From assembly GCA_023213395.1 (NCBI GenBank), contig CM041465.1:157487741-157551740 (forward strand): a stretch of DNA of 64,000 nt, read 5' to 3'. Source of the stretch: Cycas panzhihuaensis (lineage: Eukaryota; Cycadophyta). Shown here one piece after another: positions 1 through 10,045 of the stretch. The position numbers and the translations under genes were made by a program. Position 1 is the first letter of the stretch. Every line of letters begins with the position of its first letter. The notes beneath the pieces were generated by a model. It saw nothing but the letters and a program-made list of their open reading frames with translations. It made no database searches and was not told where the DNA came from.

Positions 1-215
1 CAGTGTTAGGTAACCTCAGTTACTCTATATATTGAGACCTCTCCTCATGTCTCACATGTAGAGTTGATGTGTAATGTTATGCTGCCATTTTGCTAATCAA
101 TTGGTATTCTTTGGAGTAGGGCTAATTCCTCCTCCTCACATCTTGGTCTTATCTTGCTTATGTTAGTCTTGCTCTTATGTCATTTAGAACTAGAGGTGAA
201 CTATCTTCAAGATCT
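1..215 (+). mobile_element. 3' part of a worn copia LTR, cut by the window edge
   Basis: The stretch with 'tatattgagacctctcctcatg', 'gctaatcaa' and 'aattcctcctcctc' matches the second half of the LTR at 37882-38312 and, more loosely, the LTRs of elements A and C. It is therefore the end of an LTR of the same family, in plus orientation. The start lies outside the window and the 3' edge is not sharp. No coding sequence is present. Confidence 0.6.
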
Positions 216-498
216 TGGATTTATAGGCATTAGGCACTCTAATCCTTTGATCTATTTTCACAAAATGTATATAGAACTGCATTGACCTCTTTCCCAATAT
301 CTGAAGTAGATTCGATGATGGTGGTTCTAAAAGATTTGTGAAACAACACTGCCATATATTACAGATGTTGAGTTATATCACTAGTACTCCTGGTATATAC
401 AAGCGATAGTGAATGGAGAAGGCATTGGTTGAATAGGTTGTTTTGTTTTCTTTTTCTTTTCTTCCTTGTATGATTTTCTTTTAGTAGGGCAAAAATGT
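216..498. other. Unassigned DNA
   Basis: No open frame, motif or repeat that I can name. It may be the leader of the element whose reverse-oriented primer binding site lies at 499-511, because it sits on the internal side of that site. Confidence 0.3.
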
Positions 499-760
499 GT
501 CTCTAATACCACTTGTAGCGGACCCAATCTCCACTATCCGAAAAGTAAGTGTTAAATTGAAATATATTTTCTTCAAAATGATGATGTTTTATTGAATTAA
601 AGTTGATGAATTTTACAAGGCTTTGGGGGTGTATAAATATCAATGAGGCGCCCCTTACAATAAGTCATGTCTTTAGCGAACTAACTTATTAATATTGATT
701 AATTGGTTGCAAGGCTTGCAACAAAGACCATGTCATTTTCCATTTATGCATCAACTAAAG
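499..760 (-). mobile_element. LTR end plus primer binding site of a minus-strand copia element
   Basis: Read on the minus strand, an AT-rich stretch with a TATA-like site and an AATAAA-type signal ends in '...gtccgctaca'. Two bases follow, then TGGTATTAGAG, close to the initiator-Met site TGGTATCAGAGC. The same arrangement (LTR end, 2 bp, PBS) is seen at 7110-7122. The LTR start is not defined. It abuts the truncated pol of element J, so it either belongs to another copy or marks a rearranged end of J. Confidence 0.45.
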
Positions 761-1274
761 AGAAGAGCTATTCAAATGACCCATTCATTCATGCCATAAT
801 TTTGTTTTGGAGATACAATAAGGAATGCTTTTTGTACTTTAGAGAGTCCTTGTAGTTTATACAAACTATTCTCTCTAATCTCTTTAGCTATAACCTTATT
901 TTGTTTGTCTCAGGCCATGCACTTTCCTCAAGCAAATGTTACAGTCATATTTTATTGTTCAATTTCACCTACTGAAACAATATTGGCCTTCATATTAGGC
1001 ACATACAACACATCCTCCAAACATTCTCTTTCTCCATTTGGCATCACAAATGGCACGTTTCCAACTCCAACTGCCTCCAGATTTGTGTCATCTTCAATGG
1101 TGGTTTTTGATTCACTACCCACATATTGTAGAACCATTCTAACCTGCTAGTCATGTGTCTCGATGCACCAAAATCAATGAACCAGACTTCATGTGCATCA
1201 GAGCTCATCTTGCATGCAATAATTAAGAGTTTCTTTGCTATTTTAGCAAGTGCAATCTCGGTTGTATTCATCAC
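761..1274 (-). pseudogene. Copia protease and pre-integrase region of element J, broken
   Basis: The minus strand shows WFIDFGASRHMTS, the aspartic protease signature of copia Pol (usual form W..DSGAS.HMT) with the active-site DSG read here as DFG, at about 1150-1190. Downstream come VPNMKANIVSVGEIEQ and a stretch ending LYKLQGL, typical of the segment before the integrase HHCC domain. Several frame changes and stops separate the pieces. After about 840 the match to integrase becomes weak and it stops before 760. Confidence 0.75.
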
Positions 1275-1689
1275 ATGCGCTCATTGTCCAAATGGATGTT
1301 GTTGTCTTTGTTGTTGCTTTTGCTATTGGGGTGGTTTTTGTGACTGTTGCCGTTGATGTTGCCATCGCTACCATTTCCAACAATCCTTCTTTATGGGTCC
1401 CAATTTTCCACAAGGAAAACACTTTGGTCTATACTTTCCCTTTGAACTCCTTGATTATTCCTTTTGAATTGTGGACTTAGAAGAAGTGTTCTTCTTTGGA
1501 ATGTAAACTTCGTGCTATGTGATCTAGATGTTAGTGCTCCAAATGACTCCCAGGGAAAGTTTTTCAACATTTGCTCATGCTTCAGAAGTAATGATTCCAA
1601 TGATTTGATTGATAATAAAGACTACTTATTAGATAGAGTTAAAGTGATCGTGAAATTCTTATATGTAGCTGATAGGCTATGCAAGATGC
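1275..1689 (-). pseudogene. Gag C-terminal part with zinc knuckle, element J
   Basis: The minus strand encodes LESLLLKHEQMLKN followed by the knuckle CFPCGKLGPIKKDC at about 1385-1425. In this CX2CX4HX4C motif the histidine is replaced by proline, so it would not bind zinc. Nucleocapsid knuckles of this kind bind element RNA in virus-like particles. The region up to 1689 is present a second time at 6290-6484 on the other side of element K. Confidence 0.7.
1495..1689. repeat. Left copy of the 195-bp direct duplication flanking element K
   Basis: Begins 'tttggaatgtaaacttc' and ends 'gctatgcaagatgc'. It aligns without gaps to 6290-6484 with about five mismatches. It lies directly against the first base of K (1690). 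Both copies are gag sequence of element J on the minus strand, so this is duplicated target DNA and not part of K. Confidence 0.9.
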
Positions 1690-1898
1690 TGTAAAAGGTA
1701 ATGTTTTACCTTAGGTTATAATATTTAATGTAAGGGCCATGTACCCCCTTTCTCTCCTTTCTCAAGATGACAAGTGGCGTTACATGGTTGAGCGGTTACC
1801 ATTTGTACCCACCTTGTACTTGTATATATGTGTACAACATATCATCAATAAAGACATTGAGAGAGAGTGAATTTGTTCCTCTTCAAAAGATTTTTACA
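1690..1898 (+). repeat. 5' LTR of element K
   Basis: A 209-bp LTR beginning TGTAAAAGGTAATG and ending in ATTTTTACA. It holds a TATA-like 'tatatatgtg' and 'aataaagac' as a poly(A)-type signal near the 3' end. The end is defined by the adjoining PBS, the start by the identical terminus of the inverted copy at 5194. Confidence 0.9.
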
Positions 1899-1910
1899 TG
1901 GTATCAGAGC
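1899..1910 (+). promoter_or_regulatory. Primer binding site (initiator tRNA-Met) of element K
   Basis: TGGTATCAGAGC directly follows the LTR. It is the canonical complement to the 3' end of plant initiator tRNA-Met and would prime minus-strand DNA synthesis. A leader of about 695 bp without recognisable coding follows to 2605. Confidence 0.92.
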
Positions 1911-2605
1911 AGGCCCTTTAGTCCTCCTGCCTGTGAAGAAGTAATCTGGGATTCATTAAAAGGAGAAGAAGACAAGAAGACAGACAGTTATTACAAGAAT
2001 CTGTTGTGTGAAGACAAATTTGTCCAGGAAAAGTTGAAAGAAGAATTGTACGGCCTTTCTTTGCGATTGTACGGACCTGTACGGACTTGTACGGACGTAA
2101 AAAATTGAAGTCATCAGAATTCAACGAAACTTACCCAGATCGAAGATCAAAGCCTCCTCTACGTTTTTCTCTTCTGCGACAACATCATTTGGAGTCGTTT
2201 CGACCCTGTTTCAGGTCAAAGAACAAGCGCGCGGGTTTGGAGCTTTCTCTCAGCGATTTTTTCAAAACTTTTTGGTCAAAATCCCTGGTACAAGTACTTA
2301 AAGCCTTTATGATCCCTAGACGAAGATTTTCGGTGATTTCTTGCATAGATTCGAAGAGTTTTTTCTGAAGTTTTTCTTAAAAAAGGCAAAAGCCCTTGGG
2401 CGCGGATTTTCTCCTTCGTCTGGCTTTTTCTCTCACATCAAAAACTTATTCAAGAAAATAATCCTAGATCCAGATACCGATTTGCGAGCTCTTTCTTTTA
2501 AGACCAATTTCGTCTTATTCTGTACAACTTCAGTACCATACGAATTCAAATGCAATGATCTGAGACAATTTAATTCAGTTTTTCTGTTTCCAATTGCCCT
2601 TAATA

Positions 2606-3600
2606 ATGGCCTCCTCTGCTGGTTCACTGAATGAAAGTGAGAAACTCACTGAAATAAACTTTAGTGTCTGGAAAATCAAGATTGAAGGACTGTTGAGAGC
2701 AAAATGGGCCTGGAAAATCACTACTGGGGATGAAAAAGCGACTGTAAGCCTTGATTTGACTAGTTGGGAGGAATGGAATAATGTTGTTGTGTCTGTCCTC
2801 AAACTCTCGATTTCTGACTCATTACTAGTTTATGTAGATGGCCTAGAAAATGCAAATGAAATGTGGAAAGTTATGACTTGATGTTTAGCGGGAAAAATGA
2901 AGCGGAATTGTGGCATTAAGAGAAGAGCTTTATAAATTGAAAATGAGAGAAGGACAAAGCGTGTCGATTTCTTAACCAAGTTAACTAGCATAAAAGCGCC
3001 CTTCTCACGGCGGAGAGAAGTTAATGCAACCTAACTAATTCATCTAGTGTTCAATAAACTTCCAAAGTCCTTTGATAACATGGTGAATATGTTGTGAGAG
3101 GAGGACATCGCCACAATGTCTTTTGACACTTTGACAGACATATGTATGCACAAGAGCGAGAGAAATCAAAGGTGCGAAGAAGAGTCGAAATTGAAGATGC
3201 TCTCATTTGAAACTTGAGATAGGAGGCAGAGGAAGAGGACAATTTAATCCCAGATCAAGAGGAAGAACACCAGCAAGTCACAGGGGACGTTGGACGGAAG
3301 GAAGAGGACGAGGAAGAATGATCAACAATCCACCTCGAGATGCGAGAGTATGTTTTAAGCTAAGGAAAACCGTGTCACTTCTCAAGTAATTATAGAGCTT
3401 TTGATGTTTGTTATCACTGTGGCCAAACAGGTCATTACCCCTATCAGTGCTACCAGAAACGTGTAGAACTGCAAAAAGGAAAACAACAAGTATTTGGGAA
3501 TTATAGCAAAGAAAAGGACATACCAGAAGAAGAAGAAATTGAAATTGCCTTTATTGCAGCCTTGGTAGCAAATGCAAGCGCAACAGAAAACTAGTATATA
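2606..3600 (+). pseudogene. Gag of element K, broken
   Basis: The first 92 codons are open (2606-2881) and match the copia gag N-terminus: LTEINFSVWKIKIEGLLRAK, then LENANEMWKVM. After a stop the reading continues in other frames. It includes an Arg-Gly-rich stretch (about 3207-3340, RGRGRGQFNP, GRGRGRM), a likely RNA-binding segment, and the knuckle CYHCGQTGHYPYQC (about 3412-3455), a complete CX2CX4HX4C. At least three frame breaks make it non-functional as it stands. Confidence 0.8.
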
Positions 3601-3603
3601 GAC

Positions 3604-4991
3604 TTGGGTGCCTCACATCACATGACAGGAGTCAAAGAATGGTTTGAAATCATCAAACCCTATGAATGCAACACATCTGTTGAGCTAGGAGATAATTTTT
3701 CCTTACACGTAAGGGGAATAGGACAAATCGCCGTATGCATCGATGGAAAGGTTCAACGTATTGGCAATGTCTTTTTTGTACCTGGAATTAAAAAGAATCT
3801 TACATCGGTTTCTGGCGAGTGATAAAAGTTAAGAACAATATTCGATGAACATGGATATTGTTATATTCTTGATATGAAAAGAAATGGGACAGTTATAGCT
3901 AAAGGAGAAAAATGCAATAGATTGTATAAACTCCTTTCAACTCTTGTAATGCCTGACAAAGGCCTTACCAAAATGATTTCTGATGTAAAAGCTTTTCTTT
4001 GCGAGATAGCGATAATAATGAAACTTGGCATTTGAAGTATGGTCATATCTCTCATGATAGATTAGAAAGATTAAAAAAATATAACATGGTGAATGGTCTG
4101 CTAGATATCTCATTTAACCATTTTATATGTAAAACTTGTATGATGGGAAAGCAACACAGAACTCCGTTTTCAAAGAGTACATGGCGCGCACAATGCAAAT
4201 TGGAATTAATACACACCGGCCTATGCGGTCCTTTTTCGCCTATCTCGAGAAATGGATCAAGGTATTTCTTAACTCTCATTGATGATTTGTCCAGAAAAGT
4301 TTGGGTGTACTTTATATTTAGCAAATAAAAAACATTTGGATATTTTAAAGAATTTAAAGTTGCAAGTGAACTGGAAAGCGGTCAAAGGATCAAATATGTT
4401 CGTTCCGATAGAGGTGGTGAGATAATGTCTAATGAATTTATTCATTTCTGCAAAACACATGGAATTCAAAGACAGTTCACAACTTCGTATACACCTCAAT
4501 CTAATGGAGTAGCAGAAAGAATGAATAGAACAATTGTAGAAATGGCCCGTTGCATGCTAAATAGGAATGATGTAGCAAAGAAATATTGGGCATAAGTTGT
4601 ACATACAGCTGCATATTTGATCAACAGAAGCCCTACTCAGTCCTTAGACAATATAACTCCTGAAGAAGCTTGGTCAGGACACAAACCTGATGTAAGCCAT
4701 TTGAAAATATTTGGCTGCAAGGCCTATGTTCATATTCCAGACAAGAAGAGAGTCAAATTAGATAATAAAAGTAGTGAATGCATAATGGTTGGGTATAGCA
4801 ACCATTCAAAAGCTTACAGGTGCATGGATCCAAAAACAGATAAGCTTTATGTTAGTAGGGATGTAATTTTTGACGAGAAAAAGGAAAATATTGATACAGC
4901 AATACAGATTGATGAAGATCATTCGCATATATGTCCTGACCAGTTGGAAAACAAGTCAGACATAACTTTAGAAAGAATTGAGACAGGAGAA
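3604..4991 (+). pseudogene. Protease and integrase of element K, broken
   Basis: Starts at DLGASHHMTG, the copia protease active site (usual DSGAS.HM). Next comes the integrase HHCC domain, with WHLKYGHISHDRLERL and CKTCMMGKQHR. The DDE core follows with HTGLCGP, LTLIDDLSRKVWVYF, VRSDRGGE and SNGVAERMNRT, then NRSPT and PEEAW. The segment 4617-5039 is open for 140 codons, the last few running into the inverted LTR. Stops at 3820, 4326 and about 4593 break the frame. RT does not follow; the sequence runs into the inverted LTR. Confidence 0.85.
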
Positions 4992-5194
4992 GATCTTTTA
5001 AAGAGGAACAAATTCACTCTCTCTCAATGTCTTTATTGATGATATGTTGTACACATATATACAAGTACAAGGTGGGTACAAATGGTAACCACTCAACCAT
5101 GTAACGCCACTTGTCATCTTGAGAAAGGAGAGAAAGGGGGTACATGGCCCTTACATTAAATATTATAACCTAAGGTAAAACATTACCTTTTACA
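4992..5194 (-). repeat. Inverted second LTR of element K
   Basis: Reverse complement of 1690-1898, about 99% identical, lacking only the outermost six or seven bases at the 4992 side. At 5195 it is followed by 'ccccctcttaatg', the reverse complement of a polypurine tract. This shows it is the 3' LTR of the inverted half. Confidence 0.92.
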
Positions 5195-6289
5195 CCCCCT
5201 CTTAATGTTTTACCTATCTTAACCCTAGTAGGTTTCTAAAAGTACTGAATTTCTCTTTCCCAAGAGGTTTAGTGAGCATATCGGCAATTTGATCTTGACG
5301 GACAATCTTTGAAGTTCGATTTTTATTACATACTTTTTCCACGATAAAATGATGATGTACTTGATATGCTTTGTTACGGCATGTAAAAGCAGGATTCTTC
5401 GTCATTTTTATGGTACTTTGATTGTCACAAAATATTCGAGTAGACGTTGTTTGTTCTTCTCCTAGTTCTTTTAGTAGTTGTCTAATCCATATCCCTTCAC
5501 AAGTGGCGTTGATCACGACTTGTATTACCTCGTTGATGACAATGCAATAGTTGACTGTTTTTTACTGCTCCATGAGATCAAGGATTTTCCAAGGAAGAAA
5601 CAATATCCTGATGTTGACTTTCTATCTGTTTTGTCTCCACCGTCGAATCACGAGACACATTAATTGTGTGTCGTTCTCTCTATCATATCTCAAGCCAAGA
5701 TTCATGGTTCCCTTCAAGTAATGCAAGATTATTTTTGCAGCATTCCAATGTGGGATTTTAGGATTTTCCATGAATCTGGAGATCAACCCTACAACGTATG
5801 ATATGTCGGGTCGTGTGGGTCATGAGATAGATTAAGCTTCCAACTAATTATGCATGTTGTGTGGCATCAATCAAGGCGCATCTGCTCGCAATCAACACAA
5901 TCCACTTTCCACGGTGTCTTGACACTATTACAATTCTCCATTCCAAACTTGGTCAACAAGTTCTTTACATACTTTGTTTGTGAGAGAGTAATGGAAGAAT
6001 TGTTTTGTTTAACTTCTATTCCAAGGTAGTAATGCAGCATTCCTAAATCCGTCATTTCAAATACCTTTTCAAACTTATCTTTGATAAATGCTATTGAATT
6101 TTTGTCATCTCCAGTGATTAGCATGTCGTCCACATATACTACAACAATGGAGATAGAACTTGAATTACCTTTTACATACAGACTGTGATCAGATTCACAT
6201 CGATGAAAACCATTTTCTGTTAAGTATGAGTCTAATTTAGCATGCCAAGCTCTTGGAGCTTGTTTAAGCCCATACAATGCCTTCTTTAG
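5195..6289 (-). pseudogene. Reverse transcriptase and RNase H of element K, inverted
   Basis: On the minus strand from 6289, LKKALYGLKQAPRAWHAKL is followed by VVVYVDDMLITGDD (RT catalytic YVDD) and EMTDLGMLHYYLGIEV, open for 136 codons (6277-5867). A decayed link follows. The RNase H C-terminus then runs 5516-5214 with IFCDNQSTIKMTKNP, HHFIVEKV and QIADMLTKPLG. The polypurine tract and inverted LTR follow at once, so the order within this half is normal. Confidence 0.88.
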
Positions 6290-6484
6290 TTTGGAATGTA
6301 AACTTCTTGCTCTGTGATCTAGATGTTAGTGCTCCAAATGACTCTCAGGGAAAGTTTTTCAACATTTGCTCATGCTTCAGAAGTAATGATTCCAATGATT
6401 TGATTGATAATAAAGACTATTTATTAGATAGAGTTAAAGTGATCGTGAAATTCTTATATGTAGCTGATAGGCTATGCAAGATGC
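6290..6484. repeat. Right copy of the 195-bp direct duplication flanking element K
   Basis: Gapless match to 1495-1689. It abuts the inner RT end of K at 6289 and continues rightward into the rest of the J gag gene, so this copy is in the original context on its right side. Confidence 0.9.
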
Positions 6485-6903
6485 AAGCAATGATGTTTGA
6501 ATTGGGATGGTCGCCCCAAGAGTAGTCAACTGATCCTGAATAGATTTCATATATTGAATGTGATCAATCATGGTTCCTACTAGCTCCTCATCTTTTGGGC
6601 TCTCACATCATCTTTGTGTTTGAATAGGTTGATGACAATGGCCCACATTTTTTTTGGGGTAGTCTCACCTTTGATGTTTATATTAAAGCTACCACTAATA
6701 GACAAGCTGAGAAAACCAAAAGTGATGCACATTTTAGCTTCATATTCTCCTTTAAAGTCGTTAGGTGTTTTGCCCTTTATACAGTTATCAACATACTTCC
6801 ACAAATCATTTAAAGTAAAGAAGCTAAACATTTGATGTTTCCAAGTAGCATAAGTATTAGAAACTCTTAATGACATTTGTGTGGAATGTTGAGTAATCCC
6901 CAA
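6290..6903 (-). pseudogene. Gag N-terminal part of element J
   Basis: On the minus strand 6903-6580 is open for 107 codons with TYATWKHQMFSFFTLNDLWKYV and TTPKKMWAIVINLF, the conserved start of the UBN2-type copia gag domain. It goes on in other frames with IDHIQYMKSIQDQLTTLG. The leader between here and the PBS (6904-7105) shows nothing coding. Confidence 0.75.
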
Positions 6904-7121
6904 TGGCTCATCATTTCCACAATAATAAAAAAAAAAAAACTAAAATACAATGAATAAGGGGGAGGCTCATAACTTGAAGTTATGAGCCTTGTAAACATTA
7001 ATACTTCAACAATTCTAGTTGTTGAAATGCTCAAGATGTAGATGGTGATAACGGAAGGCCACTGAGGATGAAGATGCTACATACAGAGTTTGCTAAGGGT
7101 TATTTGATATCTAGTACCACT

Positions 7122-7617
7122 TGGAGCAGATCTACAATCTACTATTCAAAGATCCAATCTCTAGACATGATTGAATGAGATACATAACTCGTTAAATCTC
7201 TGAATGCAACGTAGGATCATGAGAACTCGAGAAAGCAATGAGCAAAAACCCAGTACTTGAAAACTTGACTTCTTTTAAGAGGAGATTAGAATTTGATTAA
7301 TTTCCAATATATCTTTACAATGGTACATGAGGCATATTTATGCATGTGTTTTTTCACAACTCTTTATGGTTTCCACCATTTCAAATCTCAATTTAAGATC
7401 TATGTAGTTGGATACCTCTCTAGAGGGTGTTGTACCTATATCCAATACGTTTTGGATACTTGGACACTCCATGGGTATGCCATGAATACGTATCTTGGCT
7501 ATATTGCATATTTGCACAATATCAAGGACCATAGTTCAGCCATATCTTAGATTATCAGTGGTCGTATCTAGAATATTTTAGCATATTCTAAAATATTCCA
7601 ATAGGATATAGCCCCAC
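7122..7617 (-). repeat. 5' LTR of element J
   Basis: About 496 bp. On the minus strand it begins TGTGGGGCTATATCC and ends GATCTGCTCCA. Two bases later the PBS-like TGGTACTAGATATC starts. The TG..CA ends and the placement support the call, but no matching second LTR is present to confirm the edges. The 188 bp between it and element A (7618-7805) is AT-rich and unassigned. Confidence 0.6.
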
Positions 7618-7810
7618 AAAAAGTAGGGAAATCGATATGTGATCTTTAACAATTAAAAAAGGAGGAAAAATAAAAAAAAAGATTAGTGAGTTTAAAAAAT
7701 AGTCCTAAGTTTGTTTGCTATCTAGTTTTTATATTTGATGTATATTGCATACTCATTTTCATATGCATATATTTTTCATTATATTTTTTGAAAACCCTAT
7801 TTTTGCCATA

Positions 7811-8383
7811 TGTTGACAATGGGCATTAGGCCACATTGATCCCAAGATCATAAATATAATCACAATACAATAAATGCATGAAAGCATGAGAGCATAAAAG
7901 CATAAACTGAAATATAGGAGCAAGAGAAAATGATACCCAATATGTGGAGTTGGAATTGGTCCAACCTCCCAAGTAGAAAAGCGACGATTAGCAACCGATA
8001 GCATAACAATACAACTCCAGCTCTCCATATGAGACAATGAGAAGAGGTCTCATTATATAGAGTGAAATGAGAGACCTAAGGCCTTGGATGTTTGACAAGT
8101 GTCAAACATCCAAGATACATCACATGGATCATGAGCAAAAGTGCTTGGATCCTCACCTAAGGCCTTGGATGTTTGACAAGTGTCAAACATCCAAGATACA
8201 TCACTGGAATATTCAAACAAGTGCATGAGGGTCCATTGACCCTTTGTGACAACGTTGTGTCACTAGAAAGAATGGGTGTGCACTTTATCACTTAAGTGAT
8301 AAGTCACCCCTAAAGTATAAAGTGCATATATTACATGAAAAATAAATGTACATTCACTTAACATTTAAACATAAGGTTTAACA
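7811..8383 (-). repeat. 3' LTR of element A
   Basis: On the minus strand it starts TGTTAAACCTTATG and ends CCCATTGTCAACA. It contains the palindrome TTATCACTTAAGTGATAA (8285-8302). It also carries two copies, 81 bp apart, of a hairpin with 14-bp arms CTTGGATGTTTGAC and a 4-nt loop (8083-8114 and 8164-8195). The polypurine tract (minus strand AGAAGGGGG) adjoins at 8384. Confidence 0.93.
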
Positions 8384-10030
8384 CCCCCTTCTTACATTTA
8401 CAATGTTAAGTCGGACACCAAGACCATCTCTAAATTTTACAAATTTGTCTCTACCAAGTGGCTTGGTAAAGATATCTGCCGTCTGTTGCTCTGTTGGTCG
8501 ATATTGAAGTGTGATCTCACCACTGTGTACATGCTCCATGATGAAATGGTGGTGAACTTCAATATGCTTGGTCGTGCGTGGAAAGCGAGGATTCTTAGTT
8601 AGCTTGAGGACACTCGATTGTCACAATGAAGGTGGTGGTCATTCTGCTGCTGAAACCCAAGCTCACCAAGAATCCGTCGAGCCGGATAGCCTCACAATGG
8701 CTGCGGCTTTGTATTCTGCTTCAGTGGAGGACAAGGTAACATTTGGTTGCTTCTTGCAACTCCATGAAACATTCTTTGTACCAAGGGTAAAAGCAAGAAC
8801 CCGAGGTAGATCTTACGCTATCTGGCATCACCTTGTCGAATCGAGAACCCCTCAAAGTGAAGTTCTCCTTATGTACATACTCAAGTCAAGCCGCAATGTT
8901 CCTTTGATATACTTGAGTATGCGTCTTCTTGCATTCGATGTATCGATTGGGTTGAGACATGTAACGAGAGCAAATCCCAACGACAAATGAAATATCCTAG
9001 AGTGTTGGTGAGATAAATGAGACTCCCAATCAGCTAGGTAAAGTGTGGGATCTGTGGTGTAGCTTCCTCATTGAGAGAAAGCTTGGTCTTGGTTCTCCAT
9101 GGGTGTAGGCCGTCTTGCGATCTGCATCCCGAATCTCTGCAAGATGTCCCAAGAATATTTTGCTTGGGAAATGAAGATATAGCCCTTTGGCACGCCATAC
9201 CTCAAAGCCTAGAAAGTAATGGAGAAGTCCAAGATCACCATCTCAAAACTTCTCTTCAAATCATTTTGGAGAACATTGATGAGCTTAGTGTCATCACCGT
9301 GATCACTAAGTCATCTACATATAAGGCAATATAAGTGACATGGTGATGGTCATGTTTGATGTACAAGTTTGGATCAGATGTGGATCGATGAAACCCATGT
9401 CTCAAAAAGTATTCATCGATTTTGCATACCATGCCCTAGGAGCTTGCTTCAAGCCATACAAAGCCTTCTTGAGGCGACATACCAAATGCTCCTTGCCTTG
9501 TTCCTTGTAACCGTGGAGGTTGCTCCAAGTATACCTCCTCTTGAAGATCGCCATTGAGGAAGGCGCTCTTCACGTCCATCGATATCTGACCCATTTGCAT
9601 TGTGCGGCTAGGGCCAAGAGAAGTCGATGGTGTTCATATTTGCTACAGTGCAAAGGTCTCCTCGTAATCAATTCCTTCTTGTTGTTTAAATCCCTTTGCT
9701 ACAAGTCTTGCTTTCGGCTTGAGTGTCCCATCGAATGGACTTTGGTCTTGTAGACCCATTTACAACCGATTACTGTTTGTGTGGAGGCAATTCGACTAAG
9801 TCCCAAGTACCATTCTTGTGAATGGATTGAATCTCTTCATCCATGGCGACTTTCCAATTATCACTTTGTGAAGCCTCTGCAAAGGTAGTAGGCTCATCAA
9901 TAGAAAGCACTTGACCATAAGTGCAAAGTTTGTTTCTGTCACTTGGATACTTTGATGGACGTTTCCTTCAATGATATGACCATCACTGTCGTTTGAGTGT
10001 ACCATTTAGGTAACCACGAAATGATGTGGC
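8384..10030 (-). pseudogene. Reverse transcriptase and RNase H of element A, broken
   Basis: The minus strand carries the RT start (SDNWKVAMDEE near 9850), then [15 protein letters not shown]-like blocks, KKALYGLKQAPRAW (about 9440-9480), the catalytic TLYVDDLVI-type block with YVDD near 9303-9330, and a worn RNase H ending near 8420. The same region is much more legible in element C at 41687-43250, which supports the reading. Frames change several times within RT, and RNase H has small deletions. Confidence 0.8.
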
Positions 10031-10045
10031 TTGAACCTCAATATC

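Larger units (their letters stand above)
1690..6289 (+). mobile_element. Copia element K with its 3' half inverted
   Basis: The left half reads forward: LTR, PBS, gag, protease, integrase (to about 4991). The right half reads backward: an inverted LTR at 4992-5194, then RNase H and RT on the minus strand to 6289. About 250 codons are missing between the integrase end and the RT block that starts at LKKALYGLKQA. The two LTRs differ at only two of about 203 bases, yet the forward half has several stops and frameshifts. The right edge is inside RT, not at an LTR end, so this is not an ordinary integrase product. Confidence 0.85.
761..7617 (-). mobile_element. Copia element J (minus strand), decayed, interrupted by element K
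   Basis: On the minus strand, right to left, the parts are an LTR (7122-7617), a PBS-like TGGTACTAGATATC (about 7106-7119), a gag N-terminus (6903-6290), the inserted element K, the gag zinc knuckle, the protease and the start of the integrase region (to about 761). RT, RNase H and a clear 3' LTR are missing. The gag-PR-INT order is that of Ty1/copia. Frameshifts and stops run throughout, so this is a dead copy. Confidence 0.75.

Noticed and set aside
1899-1910. tRNA gene at the Met-like sequence
   Set aside because: Only the 12-base complement to the tRNA 3' end is present; no cloverleaf. It is a primer binding site.
8568-8990. 140-codon plus-strand frame in element A
   Set aside because: Antisense to the worn RNase H of A; it has no domain of its own.
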